A DNA stretch of 41,104 bases from Atopostipes sp963558565 (GCA_963558565.1 CAUWGX010000016.1:1-41104), one strand, 5' to 3'; counted from the first letter of the stretch, positions 32,471 through 41,027 are shown. Numbers and translations: made by a program. Notes: generated from the sequence alone by a model not told the origin.

Positions 32471-33576
32471 TTAATGATATTGAAGTGAAAATTGGACCAG
32501 ATTTTTACCAATATGGATCAGATGCTTTAGAATACGTCCCTGAGCTTTTAAATATTTATGAAGCGAAGAAAATTTTAATTGTGCATGGAACAATATCATG
32601 GGAAAAGGCAAGAAGTCACTTGTCTTTTTTACGAGAAGATGTTGAAAGGGATTACATAACGGAGCAATATAATGGCGAATGTAGCTATCAAGAAGCTGAA
32701 AGAATTAAACGAATTATTGAAGAGGAAAATGTTGATTATCTAATTGGCGTGGGAGGAGGAAAATTATCAGATTTAGTAAAATTGAGTGCCTTTTACGCAA
32801 ATATTCCAGTGGGTATCATTCCAACTTTAGCAAGTAACTGTGCACCATGGGCACCACTTTCGGTCATGTACAAAGAAAACGGAACATCAGAAGGGCATTC
32901 TCAACATTATAAGCGTCAAGTCAATTTCTTGTTAATCAAACCTGAAATTATTATTGATGCACCGGTTGATTATTTTATTGCTGGTATAGCAGATACCTTA
33001 GCAAAATGGTATGAGTCGCAGTTGATGACATCACAAGAAAATGTTCGAAGATCACCTTTTATTAAACTAGCACGTACAGCTATGAAAATTTGTAAAGATG
33101 ATTTACAAGAATACTCAACACAAGCACTAGTAGATATAAAAAGTAAAAAATTCACTGAATCATTCAAAATTGTTTCCGAAATCATTATAGCTATTGCAGG
33201 AACTGTCGGTGGATTTGGTGGTAAATATGCAAGAAATAGTTTAGGACATGCAATGCATGATGCAATCTCAGCATATATCCCTGAAACGAGTACTTATTTA
33301 CACGGTGAGAAAGTAGCTTACGGAATTATGTTTCAACTGGCGATGGAAGAAAATTGGGCAGAAATTGATACATTACTTCCTTTATATGAAGATTTGAAGT
33401 TACCAAAATCTTTACTGGATATGGATGCGTATCCTCAAAATGAACAAGTATTGGATCAAGTGGTTACCTTAATAAATAATAAAGAAAAAGTTCACTTGTT
33501 ACCATTTGAAGTTAATAAAGAAAATTTACTTGAAGGAATACATGCACTAGAAAATTATTTTATAAATAAAAATTAA
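32467..33576 (+). CDS. iron-type alcohol/glycerol dehydrogenase family protein
   Basis: This 369-residue enzyme has a nucleotide-binding loop LIGVGGGKLSDLVK (about 95-108), metal ligands in GIADTLAKWYE, LGHAMHDAIS and YLHGEKVAYG (Asp and three His), and a two-domain GldA-like layout. These are diagnostic of group III Fe/Zn-dependent polyol dehydrogenases. In this operon a role in reducing or oxidising a keto-sugar acid or polyol is likely. The start overlaps the stop of the previous gene by 4 nt (ATGA), so the two are coupled. Confidence 0.85.
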   Translation: MINDIEVKIGPDFYQYGSDALEYVPELLNIYEAKKILIVHGTISWEKARSHLSFLREDVERDYITEQYNGECSYQEAERIKRIIEEENVDYLIGVGGGKLSDLVKLSAFYANIPVGIIPTLASNCAPWAPLSVMYKENGTSEGHSQHYKRQVNFLLIKPEIIIDAPVDYFIAGIADTLAKWYESQLMTSQENVRRSPFIKLARTAMKICKDDLQEYSTQALVDIKSKKFTESFKIVSEIIIAIAGTVGGFGGKYARNSLGHAMHDAISAYIPETSTYLHGEKVAYGIMFQLAMEENWAEIDTLLPLYEDLKLPKSLLDMDAYPQNEQVLDQVVTLINNKEKVHLLPFEVNKENLLEGIHALENYFINKN

Positions 33577-33599
33577 GATATTATTATGGAGGTATATAT

Positions 33600-34433
33600 A
33601 TGGGCACATTATCAATGTGGCAAAGTTTATTGATCGCTCTTTGGGTAGCGGCAGTAATGTCTAGAGCATTCCTAGGTGGAGCAACATTAACCCTACGATT
33701 CTCACCTTTAATGACAGGTCTTATCGTTGGTGTTGTAATGGGAGATGTATCTGGAGCAATGGTTATTACAGCAGCCATTCAATTAATTTATATGGGGGTA
33801 TTTTCACCTGGAGGAACTATGCCGTCTGAACCTGCAGTGGCAGCATCAATAGCTGTTCCGGTAGCTTTACTTGGTAATATGGAACCAGAAGCAGCTATTG
33901 CAGTTGCAGTACCTGTTGGTTTATTAGGTGCGTATGCTTATCAATTTAGATTTTTCCTAAATACATTTATTGGTAAACTCACGGATAGGGCAGTTGAAAA
34001 TGTTGACGCTGGAGGTATTTCCCGTACAACGATTCTTTACCCTACAATCGCATCGTTCTTACTTTTCGTACCCATTATTTTTGTCGCTTTATACTGGGGA
34101 ACACCGTATATTGTTCAAGTATTGAGCGCACTAGAAGGTACAGTTGCTATTCATGCTCTTGAAGTAGTTGGTGGAGGTCTTGCTGCAATTGGTATTGCTA
34201 CAACAATCTATGTTATCGGTCGAGATGACTACATGCTATTTTTCCTATTAGCATATTTCATGAGCGTAATTTTAGCAGATTTAGATGTTACTATGGTTAC
34301 TTATGCAATTATCGGAACATTAATTGCTGGAATCTTTGTATTAGCTAAAGGTGATGATAGTAAAAGAAATGGTGGGGACGGAGATCCGATGGAAGATGAT
34401 GGCTTCGTTGAAGAATACGATGATGGATTCTAA
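33600..34433 (+). CDS. PTS EIIC, mannose/sorbose family
   Basis: This 277-residue membrane component has a family-typical start (WQSLLIALWVAAVMSRAFLG) and LIVGVVMGDVSGAMVITAAIQLIYMG and FSPGGTMPSEPA segments. It forms the channel with EIID, the next gene. The C-terminal tail is acidic and ends EDDGF...EYDDGF; the EIIA of this operon ends DDFDDGF, an unusual shared tag. The ribosome site is GGAGG 9 nt before the ATG. Man-family PTSs for gluconate are known in enterococci; the neighbouring 6PGDH supports such a substrate here. Confidence 0.9.
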   Translation: MGTLSMWQSLLIALWVAAVMSRAFLGGATLTLRFSPLMTGLIVGVVMGDVSGAMVITAAIQLIYMGVFSPGGTMPSEPAVAASIAVPVALLGNMEPEAAIAVAVPVGLLGAYAYQFRFFLNTFIGKLTDRAVENVDAGGISRTTILYPTIASFLLFVPIIFVALYWGTPYIVQVLSALEGTVAIHALEVVGGGLAAIGIATTIYVIGRDDYMLFFLLAYFMSVILADLDVTMVTYAIIGTLIAGIFVLAKGDDSKRNGGDGDPMEDDGFVEEYDDGF

Positions 34434-34463
34434 TAATAATATTTTAAAAAGGAATGATAATTA

Positions 34464-35330
34464 ATGAGCCAAAATACTATGTCGGCAGATCGCTCAAATG
34501 CGACACCAGAAGAAATTACTGAACGCGATGTACAAAAGGCCTATCTAAGATGGCACTTTGCGAATGAGATTCCACACTCATTTGAACGTTATTTAGCAGC
34601 TTCATTATTATGGGCATTAATGCCAATTTTACAAAAATTATACAAAGATGAAGATCGGTTAAGAGCGGCATACGAGAGACAGTTACTATTCTTTAACACT
34701 CAGTTAACCTGGGGTGGAGGAGTTATTACCGGTTTGATGGCTTCTCTAGAGGCGGAACGAGCCAGACAAGAGTTTAACAATGAAGATATAACCATGACTG
34801 ATGATTTTCTGTACAACACGAAAGCTGGACTTATGGGAGCTTTAGCAGGAATTGGTGATGCAATTGATTCAGGTACTGTACAGTATATTTTCATTGCAAT
34901 TGCTATTCCGTGGGCACAAGCTGGAAGTGCTTGGGGAGCATTGTTTCCATTCATTGGTTTCGGTTTGTATCAGGTAGCTATTGGTTTATTCTTTGCAACA
35001 CAAAGTTTTAAAGCTGGTCGAAATGCTACTGAATTAATTCAAAGTAGTGCAACTCAAAATATTATTACTATGTTAACAATTTTAGGTTTATTCATGATGG
35101 GTATCTTAGCAGGAAATTATGTCGATGTTACTTCATCATTAGAATTCTCAATTTCTGGAAGACCATTCGTTGTTCAAGAAACTTTAGACTCTATCTTACC
35201 TGGATTGCTACCTCTTCTCACAGTTGGTGGCGTATACTTCTACTATAGAGCGAAAGGCCTAAAGGTTACTCAAGCAATGATTGGTTTGACAATTATTTTA
35301 GCAGGTTTGGCAATAATAGGAATATTATAA
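34464..35330 (+). CDS. PTS EIID, mannose/sorbose family
   Basis: This 288-residue EIID subunit has the N-terminal amphipathic part (AYLRWHFANEIPHSFERYLA), a loop with GLMGALAGIGDAIDSGTVQYI, and hydrophobic C-terminal helices. The AGIGD motif is the usual EIID GxGD signature. EIID exists only in the mannose-type PTS and builds the membrane complex with EIIC. It sits 30 bp after EIIC. Confidence 0.92.
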   Translation: MSQNTMSADRSNATPEEITERDVQKAYLRWHFANEIPHSFERYLAASLLWALMPILQKLYKDEDRLRAAYERQLLFFNTQLTWGGGVITGLMASLEAERARQEFNNEDITMTDDFLYNTKAGLMGALAGIGDAIDSGTVQYIFIAIAIPWAQAGSAWGALFPFIGFGLYQVAIGLFFATQSFKAGRNATELIQSSATQNIITMLTILGLFMMGILAGNYVDVTSSLEFSISGRPFVVQETLDSILPGLLPLLTVGGVYFYYRAKGLKVTQAMIGLTIILAGLAIIGIL

Positions 35331-35358
35331 TATATTAGAGAGGCTAGGGATTATTAGT

Positions 35359-35865
35359 ATGGGGAAAGTAAGTTTAGCAAGAATTGATGAAAGATTAATC
35401 CATGGACAAGTAATGATGACATTAACGCAAAGAGCAGGAGTAGACAGTATTTTCGTTGTTGACGATGTCGTTGCTAATGATAAGTTTATGGTAGATTTAT
35501 ATCGATCAGCCGGTGGAAGAACTGGGAAAAAGACAGTCGTTATGACTACTGATCGAGCAAAATATTACTGGGATAAGTATAAATTTAGAGACTACAATAC
35601 GATTCTTATCGCAAGAAATGTAGATGTTATTTATGATTTGGTTACACATGGTATTCCCATGGAAGAAATTAACTTAGGTGGCATGTCTAAAAAATCTAAC
35701 GACCAAAAAATGTATGTAGGTTCAGTTCATGTTACAGAAGAAGATGTTAGAAAGCTTAAAGAGTTGAGAGATGATTATGGTTCGAAAAATATTTACTTTC
35801 AATCAACTCCAGCAGCAGAAAAAGAAGATTTAAATGTAGCTATTAAAGATTTCGGTTTAAATTAA
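35359..35865 (+). CDS. PTS EIIB, mannose/sorbose family
   Basis: This 168-residue cytoplasmic phosphotransfer protein has the phosphohistidine His15 in RIDERLIHGQVMM. IFVVDDVVANDKFM and EINLGGMSKKSND are further family marks. It passes phosphate from EIIA (36803) to the sugar. It is separated from that EIIA by an unusual 300-codon gene. Confidence 0.92.
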   Translation: MGKVSLARIDERLIHGQVMMTLTQRAGVDSIFVVDDVVANDKFMVDLYRSAGGRTGKKTVVMTTDRAKYYWDKYKFRDYNTILIARNVDVIYDLVTHGIPMEEINLGGMSKKSNDQKMYVGSVHVTEEDVRKLKELRDDYGSKNIYFQSTPAAEKEDLNVAIKDFGLN

Positions 35866-35878
35866 GGTCAATACAAAT

Positions 35879-36781
35879 ATGACTACAGAAAACAAACTAC
35901 AAGATTGGTATTTAAGATATGGATTTATTTTAGATAGACGTTTTACGGGTAAACAAAAGGAAAAATTCATACGTTCCTTAATTACGGATGTTACAAGTAT
36001 TCATATGAATTTAAAAACGGACCAATTTCGTCTGAGTGAAAAAGGAGAAGAGAATACAAATATATACGTTGGCAATGTTGAAAAAGCTGACCAAATTATT
36101 TGTACATACTTCGATACACCCTCTCTACATCTGGGAGGGTATCACTTTTTCGATAAGTCTATAAATAAAAGAAATACATTAACCGTTAACTTTACCTTAT
36201 CTGTTATTTGGTTAATACTTGGGGTTTTATTAACAATGTATGTAGCTATACCAATTTTTAATACATATGGTTTAACAGATATTCGACCAATTTTTTTAAT
36301 TGTTGTGTTTATTTTCTATTTTATTTTGTTAAATAAATTCTCAAGAGGGATCGCAAAGCGCAAAAATTTAGTGAGAAATTCTTCATCGATTTTATCGCTT
36401 TTAGATTTTATGGACAATAATCGAAACGGAAAGAAAAATAAAATAGCTTATGCATTTTTAGATTCTGGGGTGACAAACGATCAAGGCCTTGATCGATTGA
36501 AAGAAATTTCAAAAGGAAAAATTTTATTTTTAGACTCTATAGGATCGGAAAATGGATTGTATTTGGTTGGTGCTACTGAAAAAGTCACGAAGGAGTACCC
36601 TAATTCGAAACACATAAAAAAAATACAATGGAATGAACTTGAAGATAGTCGAGTTAGCTATTTAATTAGCGCAATCCAAGAAGATAATTTCTATTTGGAA
36701 AAGAAAGAAACACGGGCAGATAATATGAATACAAAGAATATAGCAGTGGTATCTGCTTATTTAAAAGAAGTTGTTGGATAG
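35879..36781 (+). CDS. unknown membrane protein inside the mannose-PTS operon
   Basis: This 300-residue protein has two adjacent transmembrane helices (about residues 101-128 and 134-155), with a soluble part on each side. ADQIICTYFDTPS (about 68-80) and KIAYAFLDSGVTNDQGLDRL (about 194-213) look like core strands of an M28-type aminopeptidase fold split by the membrane hairpin, but the usual zinc ligands are not evident. Function is unknown. It lies 13 bp after EIIB and 21 bp before EIIA, so it is made with the transporter. The weak ribosome site (AAGGT) suggests low expression. A PTS-accessory or regulatory role is conceivable. Confidence 0.6.
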   Translation: MTTENKLQDWYLRYGFILDRRFTGKQKEKFIRSLITDVTSIHMNLKTDQFRLSEKGEENTNIYVGNVEKADQIICTYFDTPSLHLGGYHFFDKSINKRNTLTVNFTLSVIWLILGVLLTMYVAIPIFNTYGLTDIRPIFLIVVFIFYFILLNKFSRGIAKRKNLVRNSSSILSLLDFMDNNRNGKKNKIAYAFLDSGVTNDQGLDRLKEISKGKILFLDSIGSENGLYLVGATEKVTKEYPNSKHIKKIQWNELEDSRVSYLISAIQEDNFYLEKKETRADNMNTKNIAVVSAYLKEVVG

Positions 36782-36802
36782 TAATTTACTAGGAGGTTTA
36801 AA

Positions 36803-37249
36803 ATGTTTGGTATAGCAATTATTACACATGGAAAAATGAGTGAAGGAATTGCAGATGCATTAGAAGTAATTTATGGTTCTAAAGAAGATGTAGAGACAAT
36901 GTCTTTATATAAAGATGATGATATTAGTGAGTTAGGCCAAAAAATAGAAAGATTTTTAGACGGAAATAAAGAAAAAGATGGCATTTTCTTATTCACTGAT
37001 TTACAAGATGCAAGCCCATATAACCAGTCATTATTTGCAGTGAATAAGATGGAAGATCTTGAAAAAGAAAAAGTATATGTTATTTCGGGAGTTAACTTAC
37101 CGTTGATTCTAGAAGCTGTTAACCACAAATTAATTGGATCATCAGTAGAAGAAACTGTTATTGCCTTAAAAGAACAAGCTGAAACAAGTATCGATTTTCA
37201 ACAAGTTCTATATAACAATAATGAAGACGATTTTGATGATGGATTCTAA
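36803..37249 (+). CDS. PTS EIIA, mannose/sorbose family
   Basis: This 148-residue EIIA has phosphohistidine His9 in IAIITHGKMSEG and the conserved FLFTDLQDASPYNQS segment (about 62-76). It takes phosphate from HPr. The last nine residues are NEDDFDDGF, matching the tail of the EIIC in the same operon. Its AGGAGG ribosome site is strong. It is the last PTS gene of the operon, and a terminator follows. Confidence 0.92.
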   Translation: MFGIAIITHGKMSEGIADALEVIYGSKEDVETMSLYKDDDISELGQKIERFLDGNKEKDGIFLFTDLQDASPYNQSLFAVNKMEDLEKEKVYVISGVNLPLILEAVNHKLIGSSVEETVIALKEQAETSIDFQQVLYNNNEDDFDDGF

Positions 37250-37272
37250 ATGAGAAATATTGAATGATTTGG

Positions 37273-37309
37273 AAAAGTCCAGTCGGTTCTAGAATCGGTT
37301 GGACTTTTT
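37273..37309 (+). terminator. terminator of the mannose-PTS operon
   Basis: AAAAGTCCA (37273-37281) pairs with TGGACTTTT (37300-37308) around an imperfect inner stem, with T following. It lies 24 bp after the EIIA stop. Confidence 0.85.
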
Positions 37310-37460
37310 ATGTATCTGATATTTTATGTTACCTAGTGATAAGAGATTTTGACAAATCCGCCGGTAGGAATTTTTAGTGAAGACAACGCTGACCATTATA
37401 AGGTAAAACTTGAAAATAATTGGAATTGATATGGATCCAATAGACGCAAACGATTAGATG

Positions 37461-37754
37461 TTAGGTGAAAAATATAAAGTAATCATTGGACTAGAAAATG
37501 TAAAAAACCGCTTGAAGATACTACAAAGAAAGTATCAAAATGGATTGAATTATTAGGATCTGAATATTTAAAAATATATTATGGCTTTGCGAACACATAC
37601 AATGCCTTTAATAGTCGTATAGACTTAGCTGTATCAGACTTTGCAATAGCTAAGAAACATGGTAGTAGCCATTCGTTTAAAAGATAGTTTACTTGGAGAA
37701 TATCATGGTGATAGCCACGTAAATTTTAATAAGATTATCCCATTATTGATTTAA
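37461..37754 (+). pseudogene. sugar-phosphate isomerase/epimerase-like remnant (TIM barrel)
   Basis: Three frames give LGEKYKVIIGLENVK, then KPLEDTTKKVSKWIELLGSE and NTYNAFNSRIDLAVSDFAIA, then VVAIRLKDSLLGEYHGDSHV and NFNKIIPLLI. The order, with a late hydrophobic-basic LKD followed by HxxF, resembles xylose-isomerase-like TIM barrels such as L-ribulose-5-phosphate 3-epimerases (HLKD...G..DF). Stops and frameshifts abound and the N-terminus is missing. The gap 37310-37876 has nothing else recognisable. The identity is tentative. Confidence 0.4.
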
Positions 37755-37876
37755 AATAAGGTGCAGTATTACACAGCGGAATTATTTTTAAAAAATAAAC
37801 AAAATAGTGAGATGAAGCAATTCAAGTTAATCAGTTGTTAAGAAGTTTTTTGATATAAATAGAGGAGAATAATTTT

Positions 37877-39289
37877 ATGACAGCAGATGTAGGAGTTATT
37901 GGACTTGGCGTAATGGGTTATGGATTTGTGATGAATTTAGAGGAAAATGGATATAATGTAGCAGTGGCCAACTATGAGCACGAAATGATTGATGAAGTTA
38001 TTCAGCGTCATCCATCAGCAAACTTAATTCCAACTTATTCTTTAGAAGACTTCATTGAAACTTTAGAAAGACCTAGAAAAATTTTCTTGATTATCAAATC
38101 AGGTAAACCCACAGATGATACAATCAATAGGCTGATAAAATTATTAGACGAAGATGATATTCTTATTAATGGTGGGAATACACACTTCGAAGAAACGATT
38201 GAGTGGACCAATAAACTAGAAAAATTTGGATTAAATTATGTGGGACTAGGAGTTTCAGGCGGAGAAGAGGGAGCTCGATATGGAGCGGCTCTTATGCCAG
38301 GATGTAGTAAAGAAACTTATCAGCAAATAAAACCCATATTAGAAAATATAGCAGCTAAAGCACCTCAGGATGGGAAACCATGTGTGACTTATCTTGGAAC
38401 AGATGGAGCAGGACATTTCACAAAAATAATACACAATGGGATCGAATACAGTGATAGTCAACTTATTGCGGAATCTTATCATTTAATGAGACATTATCTA
38501 GGTTTGGACGTTGAAGAATTATCTGATATTTATGCTGAATGGAATCAGGGAGAATTAGAAAGTTATCTTGTTGAGATTACTGCTGAGATTTTAAAGAAAT
38601 ACGATGATGAAACAGGTAAACCTATGATTGATGTTATTTTAGATCGCGCAAAAAGTAAGGGAACAGGGAAATGGGCTTCCCAGACAGCGTTGGATATTCA
38701 CATGCCGTTTTCTGTTGTGACTGAAGCTGTTTTTGCTCGATATACTTCTGAATTAAAAGAAGAAAGAGTGAAAGCAGCTGAAATTTATTCTTTAGAATAT
38801 GGTACTTTTAATGGAGATGTAAAATCCTATGTGGAGAAAGTTAGAAGAGCTTTATATTTTGCGAAAATCATGAGTTATGCTCAAGGATTTGCTGTCTATC
38901 ATAAAGCAAATGATATTTATGAGTGGGAATTAGATGAAAAACGCATTGCTGAAATATTTCGAGCAGGTTGTGTAATTAGAGCTGCCCTACTTGAGCAAAT
39001 TGCACAAGCATATAGCAGAGATAGTCAATTAAAAAACTTATTGCTTGATCGCTACTTTATAGATATTATTAGTGAATATTACCAAGATACTCGAGATGTA
39101 GTTGCAGATGCGATGAAAAATGGATATCCAATGCCAGGAATGGCATCAGCGATAGCGTATTTTGATAATTATAGATCAGAAGTTATGTCGGCAGATATGG
39201 TACAAGCTCAAAGAGATTATTTTGGAGCCCATACATTTGAAAGAGTAGATAAGTCTGGAAGTTTTCATTATGAATGGTTCAAATTATAG
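37877..39289 (+). CDS. gnd: 6-phosphogluconate dehydrogenase, decarboxylating (long type)
   Basis: This 470-residue enzyme has the coenzyme loop GVIGLGVMGYGFVMNL (5-20), LINGGNTHFEETIEW, GLGVSGGEEGARYGAALMPG (substrate loop, about 124-143), and the catalytic Lys/His in GAGHFTKIIHNGIEY. The C-terminal half contains KGTGKWASQTALDIHMP and the all-helical dimer region typical of full-length Gnd. GYGF replaces the more usual GxNLAxN-type ending of the coenzyme loop, so it may be a divergent paralogue rather than the housekeeping enzyme. It is monocistronic, with its own AGAGGAG ribosome site. It is the second 6PGDH in 9 kb. Confidence 0.9.
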   Translation: MTADVGVIGLGVMGYGFVMNLEENGYNVAVANYEHEMIDEVIQRHPSANLIPTYSLEDFIETLERPRKIFLIIKSGKPTDDTINRLIKLLDEDDILINGGNTHFEETIEWTNKLEKFGLNYVGLGVSGGEEGARYGAALMPGCSKETYQQIKPILENIAAKAPQDGKPCVTYLGTDGAGHFTKIIHNGIEYSDSQLIAESYHLMRHYLGLDVEELSDIYAEWNQGELESYLVEITAEILKKYDDETGKPMIDVILDRAKSKGTGKWASQTALDIHMPFSVVTEAVFARYTSELKEERVKAAEIYSLEYGTFNGDVKSYVEKVRRALYFAKIMSYAQGFAVYHKANDIYEWELDEKRIAEIFRAGCVIRAALLEQIAQAYSRDSQLKNLLLDRYFIDIISEYYQDTRDVVADAMKNGYPMPGMASAIAYFDNYRSEVMSADMVQAQRDYFGAHTFERVDKSGSFHYEWFKL

Positions 39290-39312
39290 TTAATGAGTAA
39301 ACTGTTCTCTCT

Positions 39313-39428
39313 TTAAATCGGTGAAGGATTTTATAACCCATCTAGCCACTTAAAATAAAAAATCATGTAAATTTCATGGGTGTAAAGGGGAGCAGAAGAT
39401 CTCTCAGTTCAACTTTCACCGAATTTAA
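39313..39428 (+). repeat. inverted repeat pair after gnd
   Basis: CTTTAAATCGGTGAAGG (39313-39329) and CTTTCACCGAATTTAAG (39412-39428) are near-complementary and about 80 bp apart. This could be a worn IS or MITE end pair. The remaining gap 39429-39600 holds only a scrap reading MFQKRRFAVDNLKNQENLNK in one frame. Confidence 0.35.
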
Positions 39429-39600
39429 GTGAATAAAGGAATATATGTTCCAATATTAATAATAGAAAATTCATTACCATGCAAGATAAAGAAAAAACAT
39501 CATTGATAATAACAATACGATGTGTGTCGAACATACTATGTTTCAAAAAAGACGTTTTGCAGTAGACAATTTGAAAAATCAAGAAAATCTTAATAAATGA

Positions 39601-39648
39601 ATACACCCCACTATCGAACTTACTTTGATAGTGTGGGTGTATTTTTTA
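39601..39648 (+). terminator. hairpin terminator 3' of the pfpI-like gene
   Basis: ATACACCC..ACTATC pairs with GATAGT..GGGTGTAT (one bulge), followed by TTTTTT on the plus strand. It sits 17 bp past the minus-strand PfpI stop and can serve both directions weakly. Confidence 0.7.
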
Positions 39649-39664
39649 TCCCTGATTCATGCTC

Positions 39665-40195
39665 TTAGCGATGGTATTTTTCCATCACTTTAATGAGTTC
39701 GGGTAGATATTCGGGTAAATCAGGTGGTCTTCGACTTGAAACAAGTTGTCCATCCGTAACAACCGGTTCATCCACCCAAGTTGCTCCTGCGTTTGTCATA
39801 TCATCTTTAATTCCTGGCGTACTTGTGACTGTTTTGCCTTCTAAAATATCAGCAGAAATAGTTACCCAGCCTGCGTGACAGATTTGTCCGATGGTTTTAT
39901 TGTTCTCATGCATATGCTTGACAATATTCTTAACTTCCTCATGACGGCGAATTTTATCTGGCGCCCATCCACCAGGAATAATAACCGCATCATATTCTTC
40001 GGGGTTAACGTCACCGTAAGCATAATCCGCCTCAACAGGAACGCCATCTTTTCCGATATACGTCTGGTTAGCTTCGGGACCAACTAAATCAACTTGAGCA
40101 CCTTCTTCGCGCAAGCGGATCACAGGATACCAAAGTTCTAAATCATCAAACTCATGGTCGACTAACGAGATGACTTTATGATTCTTTAATCGCAA
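39665..40195 (-). CDS. PfpI/DJ-1 superfamily protein
   Basis: This 176-residue class I glutamine-amidotransferase-like protein has a Glu15 (VDHEFDDLE), the nucleophile elbow Cys106-His107 in GQICHAGW, and the conserved VIIPGGWAPDKIR. These match PfpI/YhbO-type stress proteins, proposed to act as proteases, glyoxalases or deglycases. The TTG start has GGAGGG 6 nt upstream. It is monocistronic and convergent with the preceding remnants. Its sequence looks like ordinary chromosomal material. Confidence 0.9.
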   Translation of the reverse strand: MRLKNHKVISLVDHEFDDLELWYPVIRLREEGAQVDLVGPEANQTYIGKDGVPVEADYAYGDVNPEEYDAVIIPGGWAPDKIRRHEEVKNIVKHMHENNKTIGQICHAGWVTISADILEGKTVTSTPGIKDDMTNAGATWVDEPVVTDGQLVSSRRPPDLPEYLPELIKVMEKYHR

Positions 40196-40355
40196 TTTTT
40201 TCCCTCCATTCTTTTTTACTCAAACAGCCTCTATTGAGCTGTTAGTAATTAGTGTACAAACTAACCCTAGCAGATGAAGCGTAAAATAACAATTCAAAAA
40301 GCTTTAGAATGCTTGAAAGGATAGCGGAGGAAGCTATCCAAAAAAGAGCGTTGTA

Positions 40356-40364
40356 TGGTATAAT
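40356..40364 (+). promoter_or_regulatory. extended -10 promoter of the exonuclease gene
   Basis: TGGTATAAT is a perfect extended -10. No good -35 is present, which extended -10 promoters tolerate. A GGATAGC/GCTATCC inverted repeat (40319-40339) lies just upstream and could bind a regulator. Confidence 0.65.
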
Positions 40365-40402
40365 AGGGACAGATTTAAAATGAATATTGAGGAGGAACTC
40401 CT

Positions 40403-40933
40403 ATCGAATCTCTGAAATTAGACAACAATATTACAACTTTAGACTTTGAAACGACGGGCTTTAGTGCCCAACACCATGAAATTATTCAAATCGGGGCAGT
40501 GAAATACAGAAATGGGGAAGAAGTGGACCGTTTTGAACGCTTTGTCGAACCTTTTTATCCCATTCCTTGGAAAATAACAGAACTAACCGGTATCTCTACC
40601 GAAATGGTTATGGGCGCGGCGCCTATTAAACAAACCTTACTTGAATTAAATGATTTTCTGCAAGGTGAAACGATCGTGGCTCATAATGCTTCTTTTGACA
40701 TGAAGTTTTTGATAGAAAATTTAAAACGTCATGAAATTGATCATGAAAATTTCAAAGTAATTGATACGGTGAAATTAGCTCGTAAGAGTATTGCAGGTGT
40801 ACCGAACTACAAACTACCGACTTTAAAATATTACCTCGGGATTAATGTAGGCTCGCATAATGCCATTGAAGATTGCTTAGTGACCGGTGCCCTTTATTAT
40901 CATTGTAAAAATGTGCAAGAAACCTATTTATAA
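40403..40933 (+). CDS. DnaQ-like DEDDh 3'-5' exonuclease with apparent ATC start
   Basis: This exonuclease has about 176 residues. Exo I is TTLDFETTGF (Asp14, Glu16), Exo II is AHNASFDMKFL near 93-103, and Exo III is GSHNAIEDCLV near 155-165 (His and Asp), so all DEDDh residues are present. It resembles the epsilon subunit of DNA polymerase III and related stand-alone exonucleases. GAGGAGG lies 7 nt before ATC 40403. A TGA stop lies just upstream in frame, and no ATG, GTG or TTG occurs between it and the Exo I motif, so translation should start at ATC (or CTG 40412). Starting at the first standard codon, GTG 40499, would remove Exo I. It is preceded by an extended -10 promoter. Confidence 0.82.
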   Translation: MESLKLDNNITTLDFETTGFSAQHHEIIQIGAVKYRNGEEVDRFERFVEPFYPIPWKITELTGISTEMVMGAAPIKQTLLELNDFLQGETIVAHNASFDMKFLIENLKRHEIDHENFKVIDTVKLARKSIAGVPNYKLPTLKYYLGINVGSHNAIEDCLVTGALYYHCKNVQETYL

Positions 40934-40944
40934 GATGGATGAAA

Positions 40945-40966
40945 GAGCGTTTTAAGTAAAACGCTC
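40945..40966 (+). terminator. hairpin after the exonuclease gene
   Basis: GAGCGTTTT pairs perfectly with AAAACGCTC around a 4-nt loop, 11 bp after the stop. No T-run follows, so it may stabilise the mRNA end rather than terminate. Confidence 0.5.
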
Positions 40967-40983
40967 AGTTCCATGATTACAAG

Positions 40984-41027
40984 AAGCTCCCTCTAGTTAT
41001 TATTTCATTTCTAGAGAGGAGCTTTTT
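40984..41027 (+). terminator. rho-independent terminator
   Basis: AAGCTCC-TCTAG pairs with CTAGA-GGAGCTT with a small bulge, followed by seven T. It is the probable end of the exonuclease transcript. Nothing further is seen to the window end. Confidence 0.85.

Noticed and set aside
39409..39606. Minus-strand 65-residue hydrophobic ORF after gnd
   Set aside because: It has no ribosome site and crosses the inverted-repeat arm; its composition looks like a chance reading of AT-rich DNA.
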